Below, in pieces: positions 1 to 9,003 of a stretch of 64,000 nt of DNA; the first letter of the stretch is position 1, and each line of letters starts with the position of its first letter. Under the pieces are notes generated by a model. The model was not told the origin of the DNA. It saw only the letters and a list, made by a program, of their open reading frames with translations, and ran no database searches. Where the stretch lies: contig SVRQ01000006.1 in assembly GCA_015064725.1 (NCBI GenBank), positions 1-64,000 of the forward strand, written 5' to 3'. Origin of the DNA: Oscillospiraceae bacterium. GTDB taxonomy: Bacteria > Bacillota > Clostridia > Oscillospirales > CAG-272. Both the position numbers and the translations under genes were made by a program.

Positions 1-98
1 ATATTAAGTTTTAACGCCTGTTTTTGCGAATTCAATGGACTTGAGGCAGATCGTTGATTTCGATTTTTATACGCTCTGTTCCTGGACTTAATAGACAT
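1..98 (-). CDS. 5' end of an unidentified CDS running off the left edge (MSIKSRNRAYKNRNQRSASSPLNSQKQALKLN...)
   Basis: Minus-strand ATG at 96-98 preceded by an AAAGGAAG SD-like sequence; open to the window edge (32 codons); basic N-terminus. Confidence 0.35.
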   Translation of the reverse strand, partial: MSIKSRNRAYKNRNQRSASSPLNSQKQALKLN

Positions 99-106
99 GC
101 AAACTT

Positions 107-150
107 CCTTTCAAAATTCCGTATATATCCTTTCAAATTTCCGTATATAA
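107..150. repeat. Two tandem 22-bp direct repeats (CCTTTCAAAATTCCGTATATAT / CCTTTCAAATTTCCGTATATAA)
   Basis: Seen directly; immediately upstream of the partial minus-strand ORF. Confidence 0.75.
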
Positions 151-235
151 TTCTATGTTAGTTTTATCGCCAGTTTCGCATTTGTTTTACAAATGCATCG
201 GGCGAAGCCCATACCCCTAAGGTTGCACGATCCCT

Positions 236-343
236 GAGGCCTCCCTCCGGGAGAGCTCCCGCGGTAGCGGGTGAGAGGGGGTATCATTGCAACCATTTGC
301 CCTCTCCGTCGGCTTCGCCGCCACCTCTCCCAGAGGGCGAGGC
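236..343. repeat. REP-like GC-rich intergenic element (CCTCCGGGAG...GGTGAGAGGGG ... CCCTCTCCGTCGGCTTCGCCGCCACCTCTCCCAGAGGGCGAGGC)
   Basis: Several short inverted repeats; resembles dispersed repeats common in gut Clostridia; noncoding. Confidence 0.6.
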
Positions 344-371
344 TTTCTATTATGTCCATTATAACACAGAT

Positions 372-397
372 CGGCAGAGAAAACAAGTTCTCTGCCG
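372..397 (-). terminator. Hairpin CGGCAGAGAA-AACAAG-TTCTCTGCCG, possible terminator of the peptidase E gene
   Basis: 10-bp perfect inverted repeat downstream of the minus-strand CDS. Confidence 0.45.
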
Positions 398-444
398 AAA
401 TTTGTAAACATCCTTATGAGAACGCTCCTAATCTGTTTGTGTTT

Positions 445-1047
445 TTAATTTATAAGCATAAAATCGTGTCCGTCCGCAATTATCGCTTCCCCATCATTAA
501 GACGGATAACTTTGCAATTATTTTCTTTTTCATATTCGGCGCATCTTTCCTCAAAGCCGTCATACCTCTTTATGAATTTGCTGTAGTGAGGCAATATTTG
601 AATATCGGTCAGCGCACACGCAGTCAGGTCTTCCAAGCCAACGATGTTCATTTCCGGCGAATAAATATCTACCAAATTAAGCGTCGGTGTCAGCACAAGT
701 GCGCCCGCACTGCAGCCAACCAAATACTTATTCTCCGCAAAATGCTTCAAAACATCATAAAATCCGTTTTTTCTTATCGATTCCAAAAGATAATAAGGGT
801 TTCCGCCGATAAGCTCCGCAACTTCATAATTCAAAAGCTCAGACGGCGTTTGCTTGTCAAAATCAAAAAGCTCAACCGCCAACCCAAGCAACTCCAATTC
901 TCTTCTCAAACGCTCAACGTGATAATTTTTCTCTTTATACTCATTGTCTGCCGTAACAACAAGAGCCGCTTTACCCGATTTTATGTATTTGCCAAGCTCA
1001 TTCAAAAGCTTGGCATTCGACAACCCGTTTGATGTAAGAATTATCAT
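445..1047 (-). CDS. Peptidase E / S51-family peptidase (class I glutamine amidotransferase-like)
   Basis: GCSAGA nucleophile motif and LIGGNPYYLLE; ORF track 200 aa. Confidence 0.8.
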   Translation of the reverse strand: MIILTSNGLSNAKLLNELGKYIKSGKAALVVTADNEYKEKNYHVERLRRELELLGLAVELFDFDKQTPSELLNYEVAELIGGNPYYLLESIRKNGFYDVLKHFAENKYLVGCSAGALVLTPTLNLVDIYSPEMNIVGLEDLTACALTDIQILPHYSKFIKRYDGFEERCAEYEKENNCKVIRLNDGEAIIADGHDFMLIN

Positions 1048-1068
1048 TTAAAAGCCTCCTCTTAAAAA

Positions 1069-1230
1069 TCACTTATTGCGTTCAAACGTCACAACAATAG
1101 TGTCCTTTGCCGTCCAAGAAAGACATTCATTCGAGGTGACGGAGATAACTCTCCACCCGAATTTTGCAAGCTCATTCATCTCTTTTTCCGCTTCTTTAAC
1201 TCGATATACTTCTACTTTATACTCGTACAT
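1069..1230 (-). CDS. Small DUF4177-like protein (MYEYKVEVYRVKEAEKEMNELAKFGWRVISVTSNECLSWTAKDTIVVTFERNK)
   Basis: 53-aa ORF below the ORF-track cutoff; ATG at 1230, stop at 1069; resembles DUF4177 (YEYK...LN..G.EGW.vv). Confidence 0.65.
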   Translation of the reverse strand: MYEYKVEVYRVKEAEKEMNELAKFGWRVISVTSNECLSWTAKDTIVVTFERNK

Positions 1231-1235
1231 TATAT

Positions 1236-2159
1236 TCACTCCTTCACCTTCACTATTCCCTCTTCCACTTCTATGTCAAGCACGAGCGCGCGCTCCATAG
1301 GAGGCTTTTCGGGATAATGCAAGCACATCTTCTTTTTGCCGTCGAAATCATCGAATATCATAGGATGACCGCCGTTATCCCCGAAAACAGCTTCCGTTTG
1401 ATGAACCCATTCGCCTTTTATTTTTCCGCTTTTGCAAACAGCGGAAGCCACGATATAAGTTCCCTCGGGTATAGGTGACCATAATAGTGTCAAGCTTCCG
1501 TCATCATTCTTCATAACAAAAGGCGCGTCGGAGCCGTATCTGTACATTCTGACACCGCCCCGCGTATGTCTTGTCGGTCTTCCCGCGGAAAGCGGCGCTT
1601 TATTTGAGTTAAATAGAAGAAAAGGCTCTCCCACCATCTCACAAAGGTCGGGCGTAAGCTCTACCGCAGCGATCTGCCCTACAAAAGCGCCCGCTTCTTC
1701 CACATAATTATCGGGCCAATCGTGAGAATAAACGATGTACGGCGTGCCATCCTCCACGTAGAGCGTGCCGTCTATACAACTTTGATAAGACGGAGTTGCC
1801 GGGTGGTTTACAATACATTCAAACACTCCGTCAGGCGTTTCGCTTACCGCTATCTGCACACCGCGCATACCGTTTTTGCCAAGAATGGATACGAACAAAT
1901 AAAATTTGCCGTTATATCTGTGGACCTCGGGCGCCCAAAGCTCTCCTACAGCCCAAGAATCATCAGGTATGGTGAAGATCGGTGAAGGATCGCTCCAATT
2001 TTCCATATCTGTACTTTTATAAACGTAAATACTTCTTTCGGTTTCCCAAATGTCACTCGTTCCGTAAAGGTAATACGTATCTTTCTCTGCCACAATAAAA
2101 GGATCGCGTATTCTTATATCAGATGTTTTTCTCATAATAAGCTCCTTTTTAGCAATCAA
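1236..2159 (-). CDS. Glycoside hydrolase family 43-like protein
   Basis: IRDPFIV...YYLYGT, WAPEVHRYNGKFYLFVS, GGHPMIF typical of five-bladed GH43/GH117-type proteins; no signal peptide; start likely the internal MRKTSDIRIRDPF. Confidence 0.8.
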   Translation of the reverse strand: MIAKKELIMRKTSDIRIRDPFIVAEKDTYYLYGTSDIWETERSIYVYKSTDMENWSDPSPIFTIPDDSWAVGELWAPEVHRYNGKFYLFVSILGKNGMRGVQIAVSETPDGVFECIVNHPATPSYQSCIDGTLYVEDGTPYIVYSHDWPDNYVEEAGAFVGQIAAVELTPDLCEMVGEPFLLFNSNKAPLSAGRPTRHTRGGVRMYRYGSDAPFVMKNDDGSLTLLWSPIPEGTYIVASAVCKSGKIKGEWVHQTEAVFGDNGGHPMIFDDFDGKKKMCLHYPEKPPMERALVLDIEVEEGIVKVKE

Positions 2160-2434
2160 AGTCCATAATAAGACAAAATCTCATCATTCGAAACCAAGCT
2201 TTCGATGACGTTTTCAATAATTTCTTTTGTTATTTTTTCAACAACAATGAATTTAAAGCACGGATCTATATGATGTACTTTATCCTTCTTCATAAGTGAT
2301 TTTAAATTATCGGGAGTAATAAACAATAATGTGAACGTTTTTCCGCTATCCAAAGTAAGACAAACATCAATATTATCGTTATATGCGTTTTCTATCTCCA
2401 TTATATCGGTAGGATAAAAAACAGTATATTTCAT
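2156..2434 (-). CDS. Hypothetical protein (MKYTVFYPTDIMEIENAYNDNIDVCLTLDSGKTF...)
   Basis: Internal ATG preferred; the upstream ORF extension runs through hairpin-repeat DNA. Confidence 0.5.
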   Translation of the reverse strand: MKYTVFYPTDIMEIENAYNDNIDVCLTLDSGKTFTLLFITPDNLKSLMKKDKVHHIDPCFKFIVVEKITKEIIENVIESLVSNDEILSYYGL

Positions 2435-2480
2435 AAATACCCCCACATTTTCTATACGGTTATATTTTTTATTTAATGAA

Positions 2481-2645
2481 ATATCGCCTAAGGCGATATG
2501 AGATATTTTCTCTGCAAATATGATATTGCTCCCGTCGGTCGCAATGATGTGATGTTTGCAAAAAAAATTAGGCGCAGCCGACATCATTCACGAAGTGAAC
2601 ATCATTAGCGCAGCCTATATCATTTGCCGAAGGCAAACATCATTG
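2481..2645. repeat. Cluster of short hairpins separated by repeated CATCATT spacers
   Basis: ATATCGCC-TAA-GGCGATAT (2481-2499), TTCA-CGAAG-TGAA (2587-2599), TTTGCC-GAA-GGCAAA (2623-2637), with ACATCATT recurring. Confidence 0.7.
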
Positions 2646-2675
2646 AAAAAAGCACTTCTTACGAAGTGCTTTTTC
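2646..2675 (-). terminator. Intrinsic terminator downstream of the tRNA pair (AAAAAGCACTTCTTACGAAGTGCTTTTT)
   Basis: Inverted repeat flanked by A/T runs. Confidence 0.7.
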
Positions 2676-2760
2676 TGGTGGGAGCGGGTGGATTCGGACC
2701 ACCGAAGTCACTGACAACAGATTTACAGTCTGCCCCCTTTGGCCACTCGGGAACGCTCCC
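2676..2760 (-). tRNA. tRNA-Tyr (GTA)
   Basis: Reverse complement GGGAGCGTTCCCGAGTGGCCAAAGGGGGCAGACTGTAAATCTGTTGTC...GGTTCGAATCC-type arm...CCCGCTCCCACCA; long variable arm; encoded CCA. Confidence 0.92.
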
Positions 2761-2835
2761 TGGAGCTGGTGAACGGAGTCGAACCATCAACCTGCTGATT
2801 ACAAATCAGCTGCTCTGCCATTGAGCCACACCAGC
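2761..2835 (-). tRNA. tRNA-Thr (TGT)
   Basis: GCTGGTGTGGCTCAATGGCAGAGCAGCTGATTTGTAATCAGCAGGTTGATGGTTCGACTCCGTTCACCAGCTCCA. Confidence 0.92.
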
Positions 2836-2932
2836 TTATTCAATTGCCGCCGCGAGGTGTTCTCCCTTGCGACGGCATTAAGTATAGCATATTACTCTCT
2901 GTTTGTCAACACTTTTTTCAAAGTTTTTTTAA

Positions 2933-3808
2933 TTATTTTTTTGCGTAAATTACCATACCGTTTTCCGCAACGGCGTTTTCAAAATCAAACTCTGTTTCAA
3001 AGGAAGCGTCCATATAAAACGATACCTTTTCTTCTCCCGCATCGATACCTATATGCAAACCTTTGGGAACTTTATAAGTATCTCTGATCTCATTTACCGT
3101 ACCGTTATAGTAAACGATGGTAACGTCAACCGTATCGGAAAGCGAAGGAACGTTTTCAAACATATCGCGTACGCCGCCGTATTCAAATCTTCTTTCCGCT
3201 ATCTTTTCCTGTGTGCCGTCGCTATGTTCCACACTGTAAACTATGGTCTGATAATATCTGTCCTTATCAAGGGTATATGTGGAAATTATGCGGTCATTCT
3301 CCGTGATGCCGTATTCGTAAAGGTCGGCGGCGATTATGGGCGTCACCTTCGCGTAATATGAAACCTCCGTGCCGTCGTTTTCAAGCGGCTTGGAATATTT
3401 CTGATATTTTTCGCCCTGGTCAAGCACGTGGTCGCGCTTTTCGTATTCTTTTACATAATCGAAATAAGACCTTTTGTCCGCTTGAAGAATGGCATACGTT
3501 TTTCCGTCCTTCACAGAATAAAGCTCTCCCTCGTGTCCGATAAGCGTGTAACCCTCCAAAGACTCACGGATATTGTAAGCAAACGATTTATCGCGGGATG
3601 CTTCCATATAGAGCGAATATTCGTAAACCGCTTCCCCGTTTTTATAGTAAGTTACCGTTTCGTTTACCGCATTGTAAATTTCAAAGACGTTTTCGCCGTA
3701 ATTATCCATAGCAAGAGTATAGTAAGGAACGGAAACCCCGGATGCACACGATACCAATATCATAACCGTTAAGGAAAGCGCAAGAAGCGCAGATACAATC
3801 TTCTTCAT
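2933..3808 (-). CDS. Hypothetical lipoprotein
   Basis: Signal peptide MKKIVSALLALSLTVMILVSC with lipobox LVSC; 291 aa. Confidence 0.7.
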   Translation of the reverse strand: MKKIVSALLALSLTVMILVSCASGVSVPYYTLAMDNYGENVFEIYNAVNETVTYYKNGEAVYEYSLYMEASRDKSFAYNIRESLEGYTLIGHEGELYSVKDGKTYAILQADKRSYFDYVKEYEKRDHVLDQGEKYQKYSKPLENDGTEVSYYAKVTPIIAADLYEYGITENDRIISTYTLDKDRYYQTIVYSVEHSDGTQEKIAERRFEYGGVRDMFENVPSLSDTVDVTIVYYNGTVNEIRDTYKVPKGLHIGIDAGEEKVSFYMDASFETEFDFENAVAENGMVIYAKK

Positions 3809-3922
3809 AATTTAAAATCTTCCTTTAATATTTTGTTCTGTTATTATATATAATATCATTTCATTTTATCCCTGTCAAGCAAACTTTCATTTGTTCAAAT
3901 TTAATTTACCTTTGAAAAATTC

Positions 3923-3948
3923 AAAAGAAGCGGTTTCCCGCTTCTTTT
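3923..3948 (-). terminator. Intrinsic terminator (AAAAGAAGCGG-TTT-CCCGCTTCTTTT)
   Basis: Perfect inverted repeat just past the end of the 3950-4132 CDS. Confidence 0.65.
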
Positions 3949-3949
3949 C

Positions 3950-4132
3950 TCAGTTTTGTTTTTGAACGCTCTTATATTCATCGTAAAACTTGAAATAAGG
4001 ACATTCCGACGTGCGCCTGCCGAGAAACTTTACCATTTCATCCTCATCAAGCGACATAGTACATTGGTACGTTTCGGTAAGCTCGTCATAATCGTAGTAT
4101 TCGCAAGATTCACATTTAGAAACGCCTGCCAT
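3950..4132 (-). CDS. Small Cys-rich protein, DUF6472-like
   Basis: CESCEYYDYDE...C...LDEDEMVKFL...CPYFKFYDEYKSVQKQN pattern. Confidence 0.65.
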   Translation of the reverse strand: MAGVSKCESCEYYDYDELTETYQCTMSLDEDEMVKFLGRRTSECPYFKFYDEYKSVQKQN

Positions 4133-4152
4133 AAAAGCACCTCCAAAGCTCT

Positions 4153-4743
4153 TTAAATATATTCTCTCAAACGGAATTCAACTCCGATGTTTTCGGCTAT
4201 CTTGCGGCATTTTTCAATATCCTCCGGCGAGATCGTCGTATCAACAACGGAAAGCACCACGCGAGGAACGTAATTTTTAACGCTTGCCGCAAAATCAATA
4301 AGTGCCTTGTGCGCTCCCTCGTATTTGGGAAGGCACATTTCATTATATATCTCAGGGTCGGACGTATTAAGACTTATGGACACCACGTCGAAAAGCCCCG
4401 CAAAATCCTTCGCGGTAGATCTGCCCGCGATAAGGTCGCTGTGGCCGTTCGTGTTAACGCGGATGGATATATCCGTTTTTTCGCGGATACATCTTGCTAT
4501 TTCGAGCATATCGGAAAGCCTTACCGTGGGTTCGCCATATCCGCAGAAAACTATTTCCGAAAAAGCGGAAAGATCGCGAGAGAAAATACTTTCCTTTATC
4601 TCCTCTACTGTAGGCTCTCTGTCAAGCCAAAGGTTGCCATAGATCGTATCGCCGTGGCTTCTTACGCAGAAATCACACGCATTGGAGCAGCGGTTCGTCA
4701 TATTTACGTACAATCCGTCTGCATGAGTATATGTTATTATCAT
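4153..4743 (-). CDS. Radical SAM protein, TatD-associated (TIGR04038-like) family
   Basis: CSNACDFC radical-SAM motif, VNMTNRCSNACDFCVR...GYGEPTVR. Confidence 0.78.
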   Translation of the reverse strand: MIITYTHADGLYVNMTNRCSNACDFCVRSHGDTIYGNLWLDREPTVEEIKESIFSRDLSAFSEIVFCGYGEPTVRLSDMLEIARCIREKTDISIRVNTNGHSDLIAGRSTAKDFAGLFDVVSISLNTSDPEIYNEMCLPKYEGAHKALIDFAASVKNYVPRVVLSVVDTTISPEDIEKCRKIAENIGVEFRLREYI

Positions 4744-4766
4744 TTTTTATTCTCTTTTCCGTAAAA

Positions 4767-5567
4767 TTATTTATGAAGTCCCTTTTCGCGAAGAAGCGAA
4801 AGAATAACGTCCGGATTATTGCAGGTGATAAGCTCCGCACCGTTTTCGATAACACGGGCAAGCGTTTCCTCATCTTTAACGCCAGCACCCGCCCAGGGCT
4901 GCACACCATATCCGCGCAAAATATCGTAATTTGACTTGGCATTGCTGAAAATGCAAGCGCAGTAAGCATAGGAATACGGGTCTATCGTACATTCGCCAAG
5001 AAGCTCTTTCGGGAAAAATACGTGCTGTCTGTATTTCTTGCCGTATTTTTTATAGACGTATTCGTTGAGTTTGCCGCTGAAAGAGTTTATGACACAGCGG
5101 TCCGTAAAGCCGTATCTGTCAACTATTTCAAGCACCCTGTCGCAAACAGAGAAAGAAAGCTCTTCTCTTCCCTCCGTGGGATATTCTTTAAGTTCAAGGT
5201 CTATTGTAATATCGGGAATATCCTTGATATATTCCATAAATTCAATAAATGTCGGCACACGCGCGCCGCGGAATTTTTCGTCTTTTTTTATACCCGCGTC
5301 AAGTGCTTTTATTTCCGCAAGCGTAAGTTCGCATACCTTGCCGTGTCCGTCCGTTGTTCGGTCAACCGCCTCATCGTGGATAAGCACAAGTTCTCCGTCC
5401 GCGGTAATGCGTATATCCGTTTCTATCTGATCCACACCAAGCTCTGCGGCGGCACGAAAAGCTTCCATCGTGTTTTCGGGATAAGCTTCAGACCAGCCTC
5501 TGTGTGCAGCAACAAACACGTTGTCCTTGCTTTGAGTCCAATAATTTTTCAAAAACATCGCCTCCAA
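4767..5567 (-). CDS. Glycerophosphodiester phosphodiesterase
   Basis: VAAHRGWSEAYPENTMEAFRAAAELGVDQIETDIRITADGELVLIHDE. Confidence 0.92.
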   Translation of the reverse strand: MEAMFLKNYWTQSKDNVFVAAHRGWSEAYPENTMEAFRAAAELGVDQIETDIRITADGELVLIHDEAVDRTTDGHGKVCELTLAEIKALDAGIKKDEKFRGARVPTFIEFMEYIKDIPDITIDLELKEYPTEGREELSFSVCDRVLEIVDRYGFTDRCVINSFSGKLNEYVYKKYGKKYRQHVFFPKELLGECTIDPYSYAYCACIFSNAKSNYDILRGYGVQPWAGAGVKDEETLARVIENGAELITCNNPDVILSLLREKGLHK

Positions 5568-5597
5568 AAAATATTTTCGCCTCTATTTTAGCAAAAC

Positions 5598-5636
5598 GCC
5601 GGGTAAAAAGCAATGGTTTTTTGCTTTTTATCCGGC
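5598..5636 (-). terminator. Intrinsic terminator-like hairpin
   Basis: GCCGGGTAAAAAGCAA...TTGCTTTTTATCCGGC. Confidence 0.6.
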
Positions 5637-5647
5637 GCAATACCAAA

Positions 5648-6517
5648 TTATTTCGTTACGTAAACCGTAAGATCCTTGTCCGTTTCGTAATCTCCCTCAA
5701 AAGCTATCGTGCAGGCACGGTCCGTATAACCGTTCTCGTACTCTTCGGGCAGAGCGAACACCGTGTAAGCATTGATGGGAAGGGTCATCTTATAAGATCT
5801 TTCCTCAGACGTATTGGGGTCGGTCACAACGGTAACGGTACGCAAGGAGGATGCACCGTTGTAATTTTCAAGTAAAGCAACGGCATCGTCAAGACGTTCC
5901 GTGTCGTAATATACGTCTATAATATTGGCAGCGGCTCTTTTACCGTCCTCATAAACAAATCTTTCTTCCATTTGCTTGATGGCAAGCGTGCTTGCATCTA
6001 TAGTATATTTAGTAAAGAAATATCCGCCGTCCTGATCCGCAGCAAACTCATATCCGAGCTTTTCCATCTCCTCTACGGTTATCTTCGTAGTAAGCGTTAT
6101 CGTATCGCCTTTCTGCTTACACTTTATGACCTCTTCCGCGGGAAGAAGCTCTTTATCGATGATCACGTGTTCGAACATCGAGGTATCGGGCTCTTCTCCC
6201 GCATAGAAAACGCGGTAATATTCGTAACCGTCAAAGCCGTACTGAACGTCACCGAAGGTGATCTCCGTATAGCCGGACGTATCCCAATAATATCCGAGCT
6301 CGGAGTCAACGTAATAGCCGTATGTTTCCCCATCACCGTAATCGAATTTTATATTGATGCTTTTATAATTTTCCAGAAGCGATCTTGTACTGTTTGCTTC
6401 TATAAGCTCTTGAATATCTATCTCCACACTTTCTCCGAAGCAAGAGCAAAGGAGCGTTGAAAATATGCAAAAGGAAAGAAGCAAACAAATAAATTTAGTT
6501 ATTTTCTTCATAGTCAA
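5648..6517 (-). CDS. Hypothetical lipoprotein
   Basis: Signal peptide with lipobox (LLCSC); 289 aa. Confidence 0.7.
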   Translation of the reverse strand: MTMKKITKFICLLLSFCIFSTLLCSCFGESVEIDIQELIEANSTRSLLENYKSINIKFDYGDGETYGYYVDSELGYYWDTSGYTEITFGDVQYGFDGYEYYRVFYAGEEPDTSMFEHVIIDKELLPAEEVIKCKQKGDTITLTTKITVEEMEKLGYEFAADQDGGYFFTKYTIDASTLAIKQMEERFVYEDGKRAAANIIDVYYDTERLDDAVALLENYNGASSLRTVTVVTDPNTSEERSYKMTLPINAYTVFALPEEYENGYTDRACTIAFEGDYETDKDLTVYVTK

Positions 6518-6711
6518 AACCTTTCTTATGTATTTTTTATAATTTTACCATACATTATAAAATTTATCAATACGGTTTAACGTATTTTAATCGTATTGAC
6601 CAAAAACGCCGGATCATTTTCTATCCTTGCAAATATTTACTTTTTTGGCGCACTGTGATAGAATGATATTTATGAGTTTTCTCAAAAACATTCGCACAGG
6701 AGAAAAAACAA

Positions 6712-8865
6712 ATGGATATTATCGCAAAGCTCTCGGAAGAGCTTTCCATCAAAGAAACACAAATACGCGCCGCCGTCGAACTTATGGACGAAGGCAACAC
6801 CATTCCCTTTATCGCGCGTTACAGAAAAGAAGTAACAGGCTCTCTTGACGACGAGCAGCTCCGCGCTCTTGAGGAACGTCTTAACTACCTTCGCAACCTT
6901 GAAAAGCGTAAGGAAGAGGTCCGTGCCGCCATCACGGAGCAAGGCAAAATGACGGAAGAAATAGACTCTGCACTTGAATCGGCTCAAATACTTGCCGAGG
7001 TAGAGGATATATACCGTCCCTTTAAGCAGAAACGCAAAACACGCGCCTCGGTTGCCCGCGAACGCGGTCTTACCCCTCTTGCAGAGCTTCTTATGGAGCA
7101 AAAAGACAACTACACCCCCTCCTTATATGAGGAAGCGGAAAAATATATAAATGAAGAAAAAGGCGTCAAGGATGCAAAGTCTGCGGTTGCGGGCGCACTC
7201 GATATCATTGCAGAAGACATTTCCGACAATGCGGATTTCCGCAAGGAGATACGCGCGCTTACATATGAATACGGCTTTCTCTCCTCCAAAAAAGCTAAGG
7301 AAGAAGCTTCCGTATATGAAATGTACTACGATTACAGCGAAAAGCTCACGACCGTTCCCTCCCACCGCGTGCTTGCCATCAACCGCGGCGAAAACGAGGA
7401 ATTTCTCAAAGCAAGCGTCGATATTTCTGCGGATATAATACTGAACTACCTTGCAAGTATGGTCATCACAAACGTAAAAAGCCCTGCTTACAATAACGTG
7501 CTCTTTGCCGTTGCAGACAGCTATTTCCGCCTTATTGCCCCCTCCATCGAGCGTGAGATACGCTCCGACCTTTTCGATAAAGCAAGCGAAGGCGCGATAA
7601 AGCTCTTTTCCCAGAACCTCAAAAATCTTCTTATGCAGGCACCCATCAAAAACAAGACCGTTCTTGGTCTTGACCCGGGCTACAGAACCGGCTGTAAGCT
7701 TGCCGTTGTAGATAAAACGGGCAAGGTGCTTGATACAGCGGTCATCTACCCAACCAAGCCGCAGGAAAGAACGGAAGAAGCTGCAAGAATAGTTAAAAAG
7801 CTTATTACAAAATATGACGTTGACGTTGTTTCCATCGGAAACGGTACAGCCTCCAAGGAAAGCGAGATATTTATTTCCGGGGTTCTGCGTGAGCTCGGCG
7901 GAAAAACAAAATACATCGTAACGAGCGAAGCAGGTGCTTCCGTTTATTCCGCATCCAAGCTCGGTGCGGAGGAATTCCCCGATTTCGACGTTACACAGCG
8001 CAGTGCGGTCTCCATCGCAAGAAGAATACAGGACTCTCTGGCAGAGCTTGTAAAGATAGACCCAAAATCCATCGGTGTCGGTCAGTATCAGCACGATATG
8101 AAGGAAGCGCGCCTTGACGAAGCGCTTTCGGGTGTTGTAGAGGATTGCGTTAACTCTGTCGGCGTGGACGTTAACACGGCATCCTATTCTCTGCTTGAAC
8201 ATATTGCCGGCATCAATGCAACAGCGGCAAAAAACATCGTAAAATACCGCGAGGAAAACGGCGAATTTACAAATCGCGCACAAATACTCAAGGTGCCTAA
8301 GATCGGCGCAAAAGCGTTCCAGCAGTGCGCAGGCTTCCTTCGCGTTTCGGGTTCTTCCGAAATTCTCGATAATACGGGGATCCACCCCGAATCCTACGGT
8401 GTTGCGAAAAAGATCATTTCAAAATTCGGTTATACGGAGGATGACGTTAAAGGCTTCCGCCTAAAAGGTCTTGAAAAAACCGCCGAGATATACGGTATGG
8501 GCAAGATAGCCGAAGAAGTCGGCGCAGGCGAGCCCACCGTACGTGACATCGTAAAAGAACTTGAAAAACCCGGCAGAGATATCCGCGAGGATCTTCCCAT
8601 GCCGGAGCTTCGCAGTGACATTCTCGATATGAACGATCTTCAGGTAGGTATGATATTAAACGGCGTTGTAAGAAACGTAATAGATTTCGGAGCTTTCGTT
8701 GACATCGGCGTTCATCAGGACGGTCTTGTTCACGTTTCGGAAATATGCAAAAAATTCATCAAGCACCCCAGCGAAGCCCTCTCCGTCGGAGATCACGTTC
8801 GCGTTAAAATAAAGAGCATCGATAAAAATAAAGGCAGAATAGGCCTTACTATGAAAGACATTTAA
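6712..8865 (+). CDS. tex: Tex-family RNA-binding transcription accessory protein with C-terminal S1 domain
   Basis: IPFIARYRKEVTGSLD..., VLGLDPGYRTGCKLAVVD, C-terminal S1 domain (GVVRNVIDFGAFVDIGVHQDGLVHVSE). Confidence 0.95.
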   Translation: MDIIAKLSEELSIKETQIRAAVELMDEGNTIPFIARYRKEVTGSLDDEQLRALEERLNYLRNLEKRKEEVRAAITEQGKMTEEIDSALESAQILAEVEDIYRPFKQKRKTRASVARERGLTPLAELLMEQKDNYTPSLYEEAEKYINEEKGVKDAKSAVAGALDIIAEDISDNADFRKEIRALTYEYGFLSSKKAKEEASVYEMYYDYSEKLTTVPSHRVLAINRGENEEFLKASVDISADIILNYLASMVITNVKSPAYNNVLFAVADSYFRLIAPSIEREIRSDLFDKASEGAIKLFSQNLKNLLMQAPIKNKTVLGLDPGYRTGCKLAVVDKTGKVLDTAVIYPTKPQERTEEAARIVKKLITKYDVDVVSIGNGTASKESEIFISGVLRELGGKTKYIVTSEAGASVYSASKLGAEEFPDFDVTQRSAVSIARRIQDSLAELVKIDPKSIGVGQYQHDMKEARLDEALSGVVEDCVNSVGVDVNTASYSLLEHIAGINATAAKNIVKYREENGEFTNRAQILKVPKIGAKAFQQCAGFLRVSGSSEILDNTGIHPESYGVAKKIISKFGYTEDDVKGFRLKGLEKTAEIYGMGKIAEEVGAGEPTVRDIVKELEKPGRDIREDLPMPELRSDILDMNDLQVGMILNGVVRNVIDFGAFVDIGVHQDGLVHVSEICKKFIKHPSEALSVGDHVRVKIKSIDKNKGRIGLTMKDI

Positions 8866-8931
8866 TTTCTAATAAATTAGAAATCCCGCGCTTTTTTTGC
8901 GAAAAAATTGATGCTTAAAAGTTCATTGTGC

Positions 8932-9003
8932 AAATTGAACAAATAATTTTTTTAAAAATTGGACAAATAACATCTTCCAAAATGAACATTTCTTTGTTAT
9001 AAT
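8932..9003 (+). promoter_or_regulatory. Promoter region of the MsmX-like gene with three phased AATTG(A/G)AC-type repeats and -10 TATAAT
   Basis: AAATTGAACAAATAA (8932), AAATTGGACAAATAA (8956), AATGAAC (8981); TATAAT 8998-9003. Confidence 0.5.

Noticed and set aside
271-1032. 253-aa plus-strand ORF across the REP-like element and peptidase E
   Set aside because: Covers noncoding repeats and the antisense of a recognisable peptidase gene
2435-2587. N-terminal extension of the 2156-2587 ORF
   Set aside because: Runs through hairpin-repeat DNA; the internal ATG at 2434 is a better start
7123-8385. 420-aa minus-strand ORF opposite tex
   Set aside because: Antisense artefact of codon bias; no RBS or family resemblance
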